Positions 36,770 to 37,214 of a DNA stretch of 37,214 nucleotides are shown here, piece after piece; the first letter of the stretch is position 1, and every line of letters begins with the position of its first letter. A model generated the notes under the pieces. It was not told the origin of the DNA and searched no databases. It saw nothing but the letters and a program-made list of their open reading frames with translations. Source of the stretch: Desulfobacterales bacterium (GTDB lineage Bacteria > Desulfobacterota > Desulfobacteria > Desulfobacterales > Desulfosalsimonadaceae); NCBI GenBank assembly GCA_007134875.1, contig SLJY01000128.1, positions 1 to 37,214 on the forward strand, in the 5' to 3' direction. A program made the translations under genes and the position numbers.

Positions 36770-37214
36770 CTGAGTTTTTCTCCGATCTGTGGGAGGGTCT
36801 CCGCATCGACGGGGCCCTGGATCGAATCCACCGGTTTATCATGGATTATCCGATGGAAACCGGCGCCGGAATTCTTTTTGTTTTTCTTTTTTTGATTGCC
36901 GCTGTGCTTATCCGAAAAAAGAAAAAGCGTTCGCCGCGCTTTTCGAAAACCGATGAGACGTCTGGGACGGCATCAGGAGAAGAAGGCGACAGCACCCGGG
37001 AGCCTCCATCCGTATCCGCCGGGACATCGAAGCCGGATCGCGCCCCGGCTGTTGACGCAGAACCAGAGCCTGCATTGGAGCAAACTGCGGCCTGGCTCAT
37101 GGGGCGCTTAAAAAGCGGCCTGCAGAAGACCCGCCGATCGATTGCCGGCAGGCTCGAATCCATTTTATCCGAAGGCGGCGCAACCGACCCGGAGACGCTG
37201 GAGGAAATCGAGGA
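36766..37214 (+). CDS. ftsY: Signal recognition particle receptor FtsY, partial (C-terminus beyond right edge)
   Basis: About 149 residues are visible. The protein begins with a short amphipathic lead and a membrane helix (about residues 33-50), then a basic stretch (IRKKKKRSPRF) and an acidic/Pro/Ser-rich linker. The start of the NG domain follows: LMGRLKSGLQKTRRSIAGRL...TDPETLEEIE, the typical FtsY N-domain helices. The GTPase part is outside the window. An N-terminal membrane anchor is a known FtsY variant in some bacteria. The ATG overlaps the smc stop (ATGA); smc-ftsY adjacency is common in proteobacteria and firmicutes, which supports the assignment. Confidence 0.88.
   Translation, partial: MTEFFSDLWEGLRIDGALDRIHRFIMDYPMETGAGILFVFLFLIAAVLIRKKKKRSPRFSKTDETSGTASGEEGDSTREPPSVSAGTSKPDRAPAVDAEPEPALEQTAAWLMGRLKSGLQKTRRSIAGRLESILSEGGATDPETLEEIE

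Overview
The window reads as chromosomal DNA of a Desulfobacterota (former deltaproteobacterial) anaerobe, most likely a sulfate reducer of the Desulfobacterales type. The base composition is GC-rich and the envelope genes are Gram-negative in style (signal peptides, beta-barrels ending in Phe). The strongest lineage marker is an ahbC-hemB-ahbD cluster, the siroheme-dependent heme route typical of sulfate reducers and archaea. The uvrB-uvrC-cysS-ispF grouping and the DUF2760/Hsp70/Hsp70 operon also fit. No rRNA, tRNA, CRISPR array, phage or transposase gene was seen.

Layout. (1) 1-8614, all minus strand: truncated GDPD, FN3/beta-barrel protein, HDAC-family deacetylase, ispF, cysS, uvrB, uvrC (uvrC runs off the left edge). 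(2) 8615-9101: non-coding, with repeats. (3) 9102-11201 plus: ADP-forming acyl-CoA synthetase. (4) 11290-16960 minus: operon of a DUF2760 membrane protein and two divergent Hsp70s. (5) 17114-18001 plus: a good sigma70-type promoter, a small Cys-rich protein and a YfaZ-like outer-membrane protein. (6) 18002-21530: repeat-rich stretch with minus-strand genes for a secreted ComEA-like HhH protein, a PanE-like reductase, a small barrel protein and dodecin. (7) 21531-30029 plus: ClpX-like AAA+ ATPase, ahbC, hemB, ahbD, MBL hydrolase, GH3 glycosidase, glycerol-3-phosphate dehydrogenase. (8) 30295-31998 plus: His-rich Trx-fold/thioredoxin reductase fusion, convergent with a BASS-family transporter (minus). 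(9) 33077-end plus: smc and the start of ftsY, overlapping by ATGA.

How the genes work together. HemB makes porphobilinogen at the start of tetrapyrrole synthesis. AhbC and AhbD catalyse the last two siroheme-to-heme steps, supplying cytochromes. UvrB and UvrC are the damage-recognition and incision parts of excision repair. SMC and FtsY serve chromosome organisation and membrane-protein targeting. The Hsp70 pair with its membrane partner looks like a dedicated chaperone module of unknown client.

The less ordinary content is: the Hsp70/DUF2760 module; a ClpX-like unfoldase that lacks the zinc domain, keeps a ClpP-docking IGF loop and carries an uncharacterised C-terminal domain; two redox/metal enzymes with His-rich N-termini; and at least three families of non-coding inverted repeats in the gaps (R1, about 145-170 bp, five copies; R2; R3). 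I did not find a clear new defence or biosynthetic system.
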